Shown: positions 32,693 through 40,232 of the stretch, one piece after another
Layout: the number at the start of each line of letters is the position of its first letter
How positions within the stretch are numbered: the stretch's first letter is position 1
From: Arthrobacter sp. Leaf337
GTDB lineage: Bacteria > Actinomycetota > Actinomycetes > Actinomycetales > Micrococcaceae
Direction of reading: 5' to 3'
Assembly: GCF_001423745.1 (NCBI RefSeq)
Contig: NZ_LMPC01000031.1
Span: 81,553 to 145,552 of the forward strand
Length of the DNA: 64,000 nt
Notes under the pieces: model-generated
Databases searched by the model: none
What the model saw: only the letters and a program-made list of their open reading frames with translations
Told to the model about the DNA's origin: nothing
Program-made: the position numbers and the translations under genes

Positions 32693-32791
32693 CCACGATC
32701 GTTCACTGTCACGAATCATGGTTTCATCCCACGGTTACTTTTTTGTGCCGCCGTTTCCCCTGGCGGACACCCCTTTTCTGATTGGAGTTCC

Positions 32792-34081
32792 ATGAATTCT
32801 GGAGACGTCGCCTGGATCCTCGCCGCGGGCGCACTGTTGTGCATCATGATCCCCGGCCTTGCCCTGTTCTACGGAGGTATGGTCGGGTCCCGCAGGATCC
32901 TGAACATGATGATGATGTGCTTCGGCGGAATGAGCATCGTGGCCGTCCTGTGGGCCGTGTTCGGCTACTCCATGGTCTTCGGCAATTCCATCGGTGGCGC
33001 CGGACTCCTCGGTGATGTCACCGAGTACTTCGGCATGGAGAAATTGCTGGCCGAGGACCCGAACGCGCCCATCCCCACGGCCCTGTTCGCAGCCTTCCAG
33101 CTGTTCTTTGCCGGCATCACCACGGCAATCATCGCCGGAGCTGCCGCCGGACGAATGAAGTTCGGCGCATGGATGACCTTCGCCGCCCTCTGGGCCACCC
33201 TGGTCTACTTTCCCGTCGCCCACTGGGTCTTCGCCTTCAGCTCGGCGGACGGCTCGGTGACCGGCGGCTGGATCGTCAACAGCCTCAAGGCAATCGACTT
33301 TGCCGGCGGTACCGCTGTCCACATGAACGCCGGAGTCGCCGCCCTCGCCCTCGCCCTGGTCCTCGGACGCAGCGCCGGCTGGCCCAAGAGCGAACACACC
33401 AAACCCCACAGCCGCCCGCTCGTGCTGGTGGGCGCCGGGCTCCTCTGGGCTGGATGGTTCGGCTTCAACGCGGGGTCTGCACTCACCGCTGGCCAGTCCG
33501 CATCCGTGGTATTCCTCAACACCGCCGTCGCCGCGTGTGCCGGCCTGCTCGCCTGGACGCTCGTGGAACGCATCCGCCTGGGCAGCGCCAGCAGCATGGG
33601 CGCCGCCTCCGGCCTGATCTCGGCCCTCGTCGCCATCACTCCTGCCTGCGGCGCCGTCAGCCCCCTGGGCGCCCTGGCCATCGGCCTCATCGCCGGCGCA
33701 GTCTGCTCGCTGGCCATTGAGCTGAAGTTCCGGCTCGGCTTCGACGATTCACTCGACGTGGTGGGCGTCCACCTGGTGGGCGGCATCCTGGGAACCCTCC
33801 TGATCGGCTTCTTCGCCACCGAGGCCGCCCCCAACAAGGTGAACGGCCTGTTCTACGGCGGCGGCTTTGAGCTCCTCGGGATCCAGACGGTCGCCACGCT
33901 GGCCGTACTCGCCTACTCCTTCGTGGTTACGTGGATCATCGCCAAGGTCCTCAACATGACCATGGGCCTGCGCATCCACGAGGCCGATGAACTGCGCGGC
34001 ATCGACATCGCCGCGCACTCCGAGGCCGCCTACCTCAGCGACGAAGAGCCCGTGGAACTCGGTTCGCCCCACCGCGCCTAA
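32792..34081 (+). CDS. amt: Ammonium transporter (Amt family)
   Basis: 429 residues, eleven hydrophobic segments. Amt signatures: ALFYGGMVGSRRILNMMMMC near 25-44 (given as ALFYGGMVGS and RRILNMMMMC), FAGGTAVHMNAGVAALALAL with the pore histidine, WAGWFGFNAGSAL and DDSLDVVGVHLVGGILGTLL with the second pore histidine. The ATG at 32792 follows GGAG; frame-open sequence back to 32645 overlaps the promoter. It moves ammonium, and Amt proteins can also take methylammonium, which fits a divergent GmaS-like gene. No glnK (PII) gene follows, unlike the usual amtB-glnK pair. Confidence 0.93.
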   Translation: MNSGDVAWILAAGALLCIMIPGLALFYGGMVGSRRILNMMMMCFGGMSIVAVLWAVFGYSMVFGNSIGGAGLLGDVTEYFGMEKLLAEDPNAPIPTALFAAFQLFFAGITTAIIAGAAAGRMKFGAWMTFAALWATLVYFPVAHWVFAFSSADGSVTGGWIVNSLKAIDFAGGTAVHMNAGVAALALALVLGRSAGWPKSEHTKPHSRPLVLVGAGLLWAGWFGFNAGSALTAGQSASVVFLNTAVAACAGLLAWTLVERIRLGSASSMGAASGLISALVAITPACGAVSPLGALAIGLIAGAVCSLAIELKFRLGFDDSLDVVGVHLVGGILGTLLIGFFATEAAPNKVNGLFYGGGFELLGIQTVATLAVLAYSFVVTWIIAKVLNMTMGLRIHEADELRGIDIAAHSEAAYLSDEEPVELGSPHRA

Positions 34082-34128
34082 GGTCCCCGGGCAGGGCGCG
34101 GGAAAAGAAGTTAGCCGCTGCTCCCGTC

Positions 34129-34197
34129 AAGAATCCGAGGCTTGTCCGCCGCGCCCTTCCGTCAAGGTAGGTGACCGCGGACAATCCTCGGATTCTT
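34129..34197. terminator. Long-arm bidirectional terminator
   Basis: AAGAATCCGAGGCTTGTCCGC at 34129-34149 pairs with 34177-34197 (one mismatch in 21) around a 27-base loop. It has A and T runs at the ends. It lies between the convergent ammonium transporter and nagB genes. Confidence 0.75.
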
Positions 34198-34206
34198 TGT
34201 GTTGTC

Positions 34207-35013
34207 CTAGGCCGGCTGCCGCAGCCAGGGCCGGGTGGGCGTTTGGCCCAGCTGGTCGTTGAACTCCTGGGCCTCGCGGTAGTAGTCCAGCAGGCTCAGG
34301 CGGGAGGCGGCCGCCGGATCCAGGATGACCACTGCCCGGCGGTGCAGTTGCAGCACCGAAGCCGGGCAGTGTGCGCTGACCGGTCCTTCCACCATGGCCT
34401 GGACGGCATCAGCCTTGTTCTCCCCCATGGCCACGAGCACCGCCAGCCGGGCCTCGCGGATGGTCCCCAGCCCCTGGGTCAGGCAGAGCCGGGGAACGTC
34501 GCCGGCCGGGAAGAACCGCGCGTTGTCGGCGCGGGTGGCACCGGCAAGCGTCTTCACCCTGGTGCGCGAGACCAGTGACGAGGTGGGCTCGTTGAACCCG
34601 ATATGGCCGTTCGCGCCGATGCCCAGGATCTGGATGTCCACCCCGCCGGCGGCCGTGATGGCTGCGTCATAGCGGTCGGCTTCCGCGACGAGGTCCGGAG
34701 CATCCCCGTGCGGGGTCATGAGTTTCCCCAGCGGCAGGTCCACGTGGTCGACGAATTCCCGCCGGATGGTGGAGTAGTAGCTCTGTTCGTGCTCCGGCGG
34801 CAGCCCGGCGTATTCGTCCAGTGTGAAGGCTGTGACCTGGCTGAAGCCCAGCTGCTCTTCACGGTGCCGGCGGATCAGCTCCTGGTACGTGGACTTCGGC
34901 GAACCGCCCGTGGCGAGCCCGAGGACGGCCGGGCCCTGGCGGACCCGGGCTTCGATGATGTCAGCGGCCCGGCCCCCTACGTGGTCCGCGGACTCACACA
35001 GAATAATCTGCAC
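34207..35013 (-). CDS. nagB: Glucosamine-6-phosphate deaminase
   Basis: 268 residues, the NagB size. It converts glucosamine 6-phosphate to fructose 6-phosphate and ammonia. Motifs: GLATGGSPKSTYQEL, TLDEYAGL (catalytic Asp), GIGANGHIGFNEP with the catalytic histidine and glutamate. The GTG start overlaps the end of nagA by 20 bases, so translation is coupled. It is the last gene of the minus-strand PTS EIIC-nagA-nagB operon, under a NagR/DasR-type operator. The charged C-terminal tail (TPTRPWLRQPA) is unremarkable. Confidence 0.95.
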   Translation of the reverse strand: MQIILCESADHVGGRAADIIEARVRQGPAVLGLATGGSPKSTYQELIRRHREEQLGFSQVTAFTLDEYAGLPPEHEQSYYSTIRREFVDHVDLPLGKLMTPHGDAPDLVAEADRYDAAITAAGGVDIQILGIGANGHIGFNEPTSSLVSRTRVKTLAGATRADNARFFPAGDVPRLCLTQGLGTIREARLAVLVAMGENKADAVQAMVEGPVSAHCPASVLQLHRRAVVILDPAAASRLSLLDYYREAQEFNDQLGQTPTRPWLRQPA

Positions 35014-36304
35014 GCGTTTTCCTTTCCTGCGTCAGTGGTGTGCCGGCCCGGTAGACCTGCAGCAGTTCGAGTTTTTCGGTGGTCACCAGGATGTCGGCGC
35101 GGTACCCCGTGGTGAGGGAACCAATCTGCGCGGATTCCGGCCGGTCCAAGCCCATTAGGCGGGCAGGTGTGGCCGAGGCCGCCGTCACGGCGTCGGCCAG
35201 GGGCACGCCCCATTCGACGCAGCGGCGCACATTTTCCAGCAGCAGGCTCGTTGCCCCGGCGATCGCACCGGGCCGGGCATCACCCTCCGCGGGGACCAGG
35301 CGCGCCACCCGGTCCCGGACCAGCACGTCCAGGCTGCCGAGTGTGTAGTGGCCGTCGGACATTCCCGCCGCTGCCATGGCATCCGTAATCAGCGCGATCG
35401 AGCCCGGGCCCACCAGGCCGAAGACCATACGGACGATCTCCGGGTCCAGGTGCACGCCGTCGGCTACCAGTTCCAGGACCATCCGGCCCGGTGACTGCCG
35501 TGCGGCCTGCAGCAGGACGGGAATGGGTCCGGGTGTCCGGTGGCCCAGTGCGGGCATCCGGTTGAACAGGTGTGTGGCGGACCAGGGACCGTCGTCTCGG
35601 GTCACCGGGCCGGCGCCGTCGTTGTCTAGGGCGCCGCCCAGGGCTTCCCGGGTCCGCGCCGCCGTGGCACCGGTGTGGCCGAGCGACGGAACCACGCGGT
35701 AGTCCCGGCACAGGGCCACGAGTTCGGCAAAGTGCGGTGTTTCCGGTGCCAGCGTGATGGACCGCACCGTACCGTGCCCCGCTTCGAGCCACTCCTGCAG
35801 GAGCACCGGGTCGCCGTCGATGATGGCCGCCGGGTCCTGCGCTCCGCACATGCTCTTGGTGATAAACGGTCCTTCCAGGTGCAGGCCGGCCAGGGTGCCG
35901 TCCTGCACCAGCTCCCGCAGCGCCGTGATCTGCTCGAGCAGCACATCCGACGGCGCCGAAACGAGCGAGGCGAGCACCGACGTCGTACCCTGCCCGGCGA
36001 GGTAACCCGCCGCCCGGCGGGCGCCGTCGGCATCCGCGGAGAAGGTGTGGCCCACGGCGCCGTGGCAGTGCACGTCCACCAGCCCCGGCAGGATGACCGG
36101 AACCTGCGTTGTTTCGACGTCGACGCCGGCGGGCAGCTCCGCCGTCGGGCCGCACCACGCGACGCTCCCCCCGGCGATCACCACGGTGCCGTCTTCGATC
36201 ACACCGTCCCCGGCCCGGCCGGTGACGAGGCGGCCACGCAGCCCCAGCCCGCCGCCGCTCTCTTGCGTGGGCTGATCCGGCCCCACAGCGGGGTCAGCTT
36301 GCAT
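34994..36304 (-). CDS. nagA: N-acetylglucosamine-6-phosphate deacetylase
   Basis: 436 residues from the ATG at 36304, which overlaps the EIIC stop by 11 bases (an ATG at 36340 is also in frame). The metallo-amidohydrolase motifs are present: VDVHCHGAVG, the glutamate in GLHLEGPFI, SLGHTGA, HLFNRMP and the catalytic Asp in ALITDAMAAAG. It removes acetate from N-acetylglucosamine 6-phosphate, feeding nagB. The order EIIC-nagA-nagB matches transport, deacetylation and deamination. Cytoplasmic. Confidence 0.95.
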   Translation of the reverse strand: MQADPAVGPDQPTQESGGGLGLRGRLVTGRAGDGVIEDGTVVIAGGSVAWCGPTAELPAGVDVETTQVPVILPGLVDVHCHGAVGHTFSADADGARRAAGYLAGQGTTSVLASLVSAPSDVLLEQITALRELVQDGTLAGLHLEGPFITKSMCGAQDPAAIIDGDPVLLQEWLEAGHGTVRSITLAPETPHFAELVALCRDYRVVPSLGHTGATAARTREALGGALDNDGAGPVTRDDGPWSATHLFNRMPALGHRTPGPIPVLLQAARQSPGRMVLELVADGVHLDPEIVRMVFGLVGPGSIALITDAMAAAGMSDGHYTLGSLDVLVRDRVARLVPAEGDARPGAIAGATSLLLENVRRCVEWGVPLADAVTAASATPARLMGLDRPESAQIGSLTTGYRADILVTTEKLELLQVYRAGTPLTQERKTRADYSV

Positions 36305-37568
36305 CGGCTTTGGCCATCGAACCGTTCTCGTCGGTTTCATCTTCGCGCCCCATGGTGCGGAGGTTCCAGCGCCTGATCACGAAGCGGAACACCACGTAGT
36401 ACACGGCCGCGTAGCCCAGGCCGATGGGCACCAGCCAGAGCGGATTCTGCGCGATCCCGAAGTTGAGGACGTAGTCGATAGCACCGGCGGAGAAGCCGAA
36501 CCCGTGGTGGATCCCCAGGAAGTTGACCAGCATCATGGACGTTCCGGTCAGGACGGCGTGGACGATGTAGAGCGGCCAGGCCACGAACATGAAGGAGAAT
36601 TCCAGCGGTTCGGTGATGCCGGTGAGGAAGGCGGTGAGGCCGGTGGAGAGCATCACGCCGCCGACGATCTTCTTCTGGGAGGGCTTGGCTTCGTGCCAGA
36701 TGGCGAGCGCGGCCGCGGGCAGGGCGAACATCATGATGGGGAAGAACCCGGTCATGAAGACGCCAGCGGAGGGATCACCGGCGAAGAACCGGTTCAGGTC
36801 GCCGTGGGCGCCGTTGTAGTCGCCGATGATGAACCAGACGATCGAGTTCAGGATGTGGTGCAGTCCCAGCGGGATGAGCAACCGGTTGAGCGTGCCGTAA
36901 ATGCCGCTGCCCACCACCGTGTTGTCCGCCACCGTGTTGCCCACGGCTGTCAGTCCGGAGTTGAACAAGGGGTAGATGAGGGCCATGACCACGCCGATGA
37001 TGATGGCGGCAAACGAGGTCAGGATGGGCACCAGGCGGCGGCCGGCGAAGAATCCAAGCCAGTCCGGCAGGGTGGTCCGGTGGAACTTCTGCCACAGCCA
37101 CGCCGTGGTCAGGCCCATCACGATGCCGGCGAGCACGCCGTAGTTGATGACCGGATCCTTGCCGCCCTCCGGGGCGGCGCCCAGCACCAGCGGCGCCATG
37201 ACTTTGAAGACGTTGGTCAGGACCAGGAAGCCGACGACGGCGGCCAGCGCCGTTGATCCGTCGCCCTTCTTGGCGAAGCCGAAGGAAATGCCGACGGCGA
37301 AGAGCAGCGGAAGGTTCTCAAACAGGGCGCCGCCGGCGGCGCCGATCACCTGGGCAACGGTGGTCAGGCCTTCGAACCTGCCCAGCAGGTCGTCCTGGCC
37401 CAGGCGCAGGAGGAGCGCTGCGGCGGGAAGGGCGGCGATGGGGAGCATGAGGCTGCGGCCGAAGCGCTGGAGGTTCTGCAGCGCTTTGCCGCTGCCCTTG
37501 GCCTTGCCCGGGGCCGGTGCGGCCAGCGGGCCTGCCCCGGCGGAAGCGGACGGGTTTTCCGTGGACAT
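36294..37568 (-). CDS. PTS EIIC, N-acetylglucosamine/glucose type
   Basis: 424 residues of the glucose/N-acetylglucosamine PTS permease domain with about ten hydrophobic segments. Recognisable parts: QRFGRSLMLPIAALPAAALLLR (seen as QRFGRSLMLPIA and ALPAAALLLR), the substrate-loop GIHHGFGFSAGAIDYVLNFG region (about 355-374) and GITEPLEFSFMF. It lacks fused EIIB and EIIA domains, which are encoded divergently at 37753 and 37980. It should import and phosphorylate N-acetylglucosamine, given the nagA and nagB genes that follow. Confidence 0.93.
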   Translation of the reverse strand: MSTENPSASAGAGPLAAPAPGKAKGSGKALQNLQRFGRSLMLPIAALPAAALLLRLGQDDLLGRFEGLTTVAQVIGAAGGALFENLPLLFAVGISFGFAKKGDGSTALAAVVGFLVLTNVFKVMAPLVLGAAPEGGKDPVINYGVLAGIVMGLTTAWLWQKFHRTTLPDWLGFFAGRRLVPILTSFAAIIIGVVMALIYPLFNSGLTAVGNTVADNTVVGSGIYGTLNRLLIPLGLHHILNSIVWFIIGDYNGAHGDLNRFFAGDPSAGVFMTGFFPIMMFALPAAALAIWHEAKPSQKKIVGGVMLSTGLTAFLTGITEPLEFSFMFVAWPLYIVHAVLTGTSMMLVNFLGIHHGFGFSAGAIDYVLNFGIAQNPLWLVPIGLGYAAVYYVVFRFVIRRWNLRTMGREDETDENGSMAKADAS

Positions 37569-37631
37569 GGGTTCCTCGTTTCGAAAAGGCGGTGCTTGTG
37601 CGGGGATGCGGGATTCAGTAGAGTTTTGCTA

Positions 37632-37647
37632 ACTGGTTATAACCAGT
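37632..37647. promoter_or_regulatory. NagR/DasR-type operator ACTGGTTATAACCAGT
   Basis: A 16-base perfect palindrome in the divergent region between EIIC-nagAB and EIIB-EIIA-gntR. It closely matches the ACTGGTCTAGACCAGT-type sites of DasR and NagR regulators. The GntR/HutC-type protein at 38527 is the expected binder, with an amino sugar phosphate as inducer. Confidence 0.88.
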
Positions 37648-37752
37648 GACAATCATCACTGTGAAGTGCACCGGGCTTAGTTGTCAACCTCAGGCAGGAA
37701 AAAAGCTTCAGAGCCGGCCGGACTCACCGCGAAACGACCAACAGGAGTGGAC

Positions 37753-37983
37753 ATGTCCAAAGCAGAAATCATCCTCGCCGCCCTGGGCGGGGCAGAGAAC
37801 GTTGAAGAGATCGAAGGGTGCATCACCCGCCTGCGCACCGAAGTGGTGGATGCCGGAAAGGTTGACGAGGCAGCCCTCAAAGCCGCGGGCGCCCACGGCG
37901 TGATGATGTCCGGCACGGTGGTCCAGGTTGTGGTGGGCCCCGAGGCGGAAAGCCTGGCAGAAGACATCCAGGACCTGATGTGA
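37753..37983 (+). CDS. PTS EIIB, N-acetylglucosamine/glucose type
   Basis: 76-residue stand-alone EIIB domain. C23 in the motif EEIEGCITRLR is the phosphorylation site that passes phosphate to the sugar bound in EIIC. The ATG follows AGGAG. The stop codon overlaps the EIIA start (GTGA). The length is typical of a single GlcB domain. The split EIIB, EIIA and EIIC proteins together replace the single NagE chain of enteric bacteria. Confidence 0.93.
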   Translation: MSKAEIILAALGGAENVEEIEGCITRLRTEVVDAGKVDEAALKAAGAHGVMMSGTVVQVVVGPEAESLAEDIQDLM

Positions 37984-38522
37984 GCACGCCTGAGGTAAGC
38001 ACGGCTGAGGTAAGCGGGGCCGCACCCGCCGGGGCCACGCAGAAGGGGGCCATCAGTGTGGCCTCGCCCCTGCCCGGCCGGCTCATCCCGCTCAGCGAAG
38101 TGCCGGACCCGGTGTTCGCCAAGGGGCTTGTCGGCGGAGGCGCCGCGGTCATTCCGGACGACGACGCCGGGGTGCTCACCGCCGTCGCGCCCCTGGACGG
38201 CAAGGTCATCAAGGTCATGCCGCACGCCTACATCGTCCAGCACGCCTCGGGGCCGGCAGTGCTGGTCCACGTGGGCATCGATACGGTCGGGCTGAAGGGC
38301 GAGGGCTTCAGCGTGCTGGCGCAGAAGGGCGACCAGGTGCGCGCCGGCGACCCCATGATCAGCGTTGACGTCGCGTTTGTCCGCTCGAAAAACCTCAGCA
38401 TGTGCAGTCCTGTGGTGATCCTGGACAGCGCACCGGACGCCATTGAACCTCCGGCTTCAGGCGGCCGGGTGGAAGCCGGCGGGCACCTGTTCAGTCTGCC
38501 CGGGAAAATTCCGGAAAAATAG
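37980..38522 (+). CDS. PTS EIIA, glucose/N-acetylglucosamine (Crr) type
   Basis: 180 residues: a 25-residue Ala/Thr-rich N-terminal extension, then an EIIA-Glc domain. The active-site pair is H88 (IVQHASG) and phospho-acceptor H97 in VLVHVGIDTVGLKGEGF. It accepts phosphate from HPr and passes it to EIIB. The GTG start overlaps the EIIB stop by four bases. It ends four bases before the GntR gene, so the regulator is in the same operon. In actinobacteria a single Crr-like EIIA often serves several sugar permeases. Confidence 0.92.
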   Translation: MSTPEVSTAEVSGAAPAGATQKGAISVASPLPGRLIPLSEVPDPVFAKGLVGGGAAVIPDDDAGVLTAVAPLDGKVIKVMPHAYIVQHASGPAVLVHVGIDTVGLKGEGFSVLAQKGDQVRAGDPMISVDVAFVRSKNLSMCSPVVILDSAPDAIEPPASGGRVEAGGHLFSLPGKIPEK

Positions 38523-38526
38523 GGAC

Positions 38527-39246
38527 ATGGATACGGCAGGGGAACTCAAACACGTCTGGGTGCGCAGGCAGCTCCAGGACCTGGTGGCCACCACGTTGCG
38601 GCCCGGGGACGCCCTGCTGGGCGAACGCCAACTGGAGGAGCAGTTCGGGGTCTCGCGCATCACGGTGCGCCGGGCCATCTCGGACCTCGTCCAGGACGGA
38701 GCCCTGGTCCGGATCAAGGGCAAGGGGACCTTCGTCTCGCACGGACTGGTCCGCTCAACCCTGCACCTGGCCTCCTTCAATGAGGACATGCGGGCGGCCG
38801 GCTTCGAACCCAGCACCCGCGTCATTACTGCCTCCACCGAGGAGCCGCCCGCGGCGGCGTCCGAGCACCTGGGACTGCCGCCGGGGCAGGAGGCCTACCA
38901 GGTCCGTAGGCTGCGCCTGGCAAACGGGGCGCCCGTCAGCGTGGACGAATCCTGGCTGCCGCCCCGGCTCCTGCCGGACCTGCTCTCGGAGGACCTGACC
39001 GGGTCGCTGTACCGCGTCCTCGCCGCGTCCGGCCATCCGGTGCAGCATGTGGAACAGACCGTGGAGGCCGCCGCCGCCCCGGAGGACACGGCGGCCCTGC
39101 TGGACATCGAGCCCGGGGCACCGGTGCTCCTCTTCAGGCGCCGTTCGTTTACCGGCCAGGAAGACCCCGGCACACCCATCGAGTACTCCATTTCGACGTA
39201 CCGCTCGGACCGGTACCAGGTCTCGATGCGGCTGGCGCTCGGCTGA
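38527..39246 (+). CDS. GntR/HutC-family regulator, NagR/DasR-like
   Basis: 239 residues. The N-terminal winged helix (about 10-75: LGERQLEEQFGVSRITVRRA, IKGKGTFVSHG) is followed by a UTRA effector domain (about 85-235: FNEDMRAAGFEPSTRV, VRRLRLANGAPVSVDESWLP, PIEYSISTYRSDRYQ). This is the DasR/NagR subfamily, which senses glucosamine or N-acetylglucosamine phosphates. It is in the EIIB-EIIA operon and is the likely binder of the palindrome at 37632, controlling both divergent operons and itself. Confidence 0.92.
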   Translation: MDTAGELKHVWVRRQLQDLVATTLRPGDALLGERQLEEQFGVSRITVRRAISDLVQDGALVRIKGKGTFVSHGLVRSTLHLASFNEDMRAAGFEPSTRVITASTEEPPAAASEHLGLPPGQEAYQVRRLRLANGAPVSVDESWLPPRLLPDLLSEDLTGSLYRVLAASGHPVQHVEQTVEAAAAPEDTAALLDIEPGAPVLLFRRRSFTGQEDPGTPIEYSISTYRSDRYQVSMRLALG

Positions 39247-39270
39247 GCCAGGACCGGCCCAGTCCCCAAC

Positions 39271-39324
39271 TGACTCGCATTTAACGTCGTGAAACCCCCG
39301 AATGGCGACGTTAAATGCGAGTTA
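39271..39324. repeat. Inverted repeat with ACTCGCATTTAACGTCG arms
   Basis: 19-base arms at 39271-39289 and 39306-39324 pair with one mismatch around a 16-base loop (GTGAAACCCC-type). It lies between the gntR stop and the pheA start. The AT-rich arm sequence differs from the genome background, which suggests a mobile or REP-type palindrome; as a structure it could also terminate the PTS operon. Confidence 0.7.
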
Positions 39325-39363
39325 CTTGGGCGCGCGGGGGCAGGTCGTGAAACCATACGGATC

Positions 39364-40221
39364 GTGACCCAGAAAATTGCGTACCAGGGCGAGCCCGGCG
39401 CCAACTCAAATATCGCGTGCATGCAGATGTTCCCGGAAGTGGAAAGCGTTCCGTGCGCCAGCTTTGAAGATGCCTTCGAACTGGTGTCCACGGGAGCCGC
39501 CGATTTCGCCATGATCCCGATCGAGAACTCGATCGCCGGCCGGGTGGCGGACATCCACATCCTGCTGCCGCAGTCCCGCCTGCAGATCGTGGGCGAGTTC
39601 TTCCTGCCCATTCACTTCGACCTGCTGGGCATCCCCGGCAGCACCATCGAAGCGGCCACCGAGGTCCACAGCCACATCCACGCCCTGGGACAGTGCCGGC
39701 GGCTCATCCGCGAAGCCGGGCTGCGCCCCGTTATTGCCGGAGACACCGCAGGTTCCGCCCGGGAAGTCCGGGAGTGGAACGACCCCGCCAAGCTGTCCCT
39801 CGCTCCCCCGCTCGCAGCCAGCATTTACGGTCTGGAGGTGCTGGCCTCCCGGGTTGAGGATGACCCCTCCAACACCACGCGCTTCGTAGTCCTGGCTCCT
39901 GAAAAGGAACTGCCGACCAGGGAGGAACTGTCCGGACCGGCTGTGACCAGCTTCCTGTTCCGGGTCCGCAATGTTCCGTCCGCCCTCTTCAAGGCGCTGG
40001 GCGGGTTCGCCACCAACGGCGTGAACATGACGCGGCTGGAAAGCTACATGGTGGGCAATGAGTTCGCCGCCACCATGTTCATGGCCGACGTCGAGGGCCA
40101 CCCGGAGGACCTGCCGTTGAAGCTCGCCCTGGAGGAACTGGACTTCTTCACCACCGAGGTGCGCATCCTGGGCGTCTACGCAGCCGCAGACTACCGGACG
40201 GCTCAGGCCACCGCGGTCTGA
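39364..40221 (+). CDS. pheA: Prephenate dehydratase
   Basis: 285 residues. A periplasmic-binding-like dehydratase domain (about 1-185: AYQGEPGANSNIA, PIENSIAGRV, and the catalytic TRF motif in NTTRFVVLA) is followed by an ACT domain (about 200-275). It converts prephenate to phenylpyruvate in phenylalanine synthesis. The ACT domain has LESYMVGNEF where most monofunctional enzymes have the phenylalanine-binding ESRP motif, a form I associate with proteobacterial-type enzymes. GTG start; no ribosome-binding site and the inverted repeat ends 39 bases upstream, so the message may be leaderless. Not operonic with its neighbours. Confidence 0.9.
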   Translation: MTQKIAYQGEPGANSNIACMQMFPEVESVPCASFEDAFELVSTGAADFAMIPIENSIAGRVADIHILLPQSRLQIVGEFFLPIHFDLLGIPGSTIEAATEVHSHIHALGQCRRLIREAGLRPVIAGDTAGSAREVREWNDPAKLSLAPPLAASIYGLEVLASRVEDDPSNTTRFVVLAPEKELPTREELSGPAVTSFLFRVRNVPSALFKALGGFATNGVNMTRLESYMVGNEFAATMFMADVEGHPEDLPLKLALEELDFFTTEVRILGVYAAADYRTAQATAV

Positions 40222-40232
40222 CGGGGCCACGC

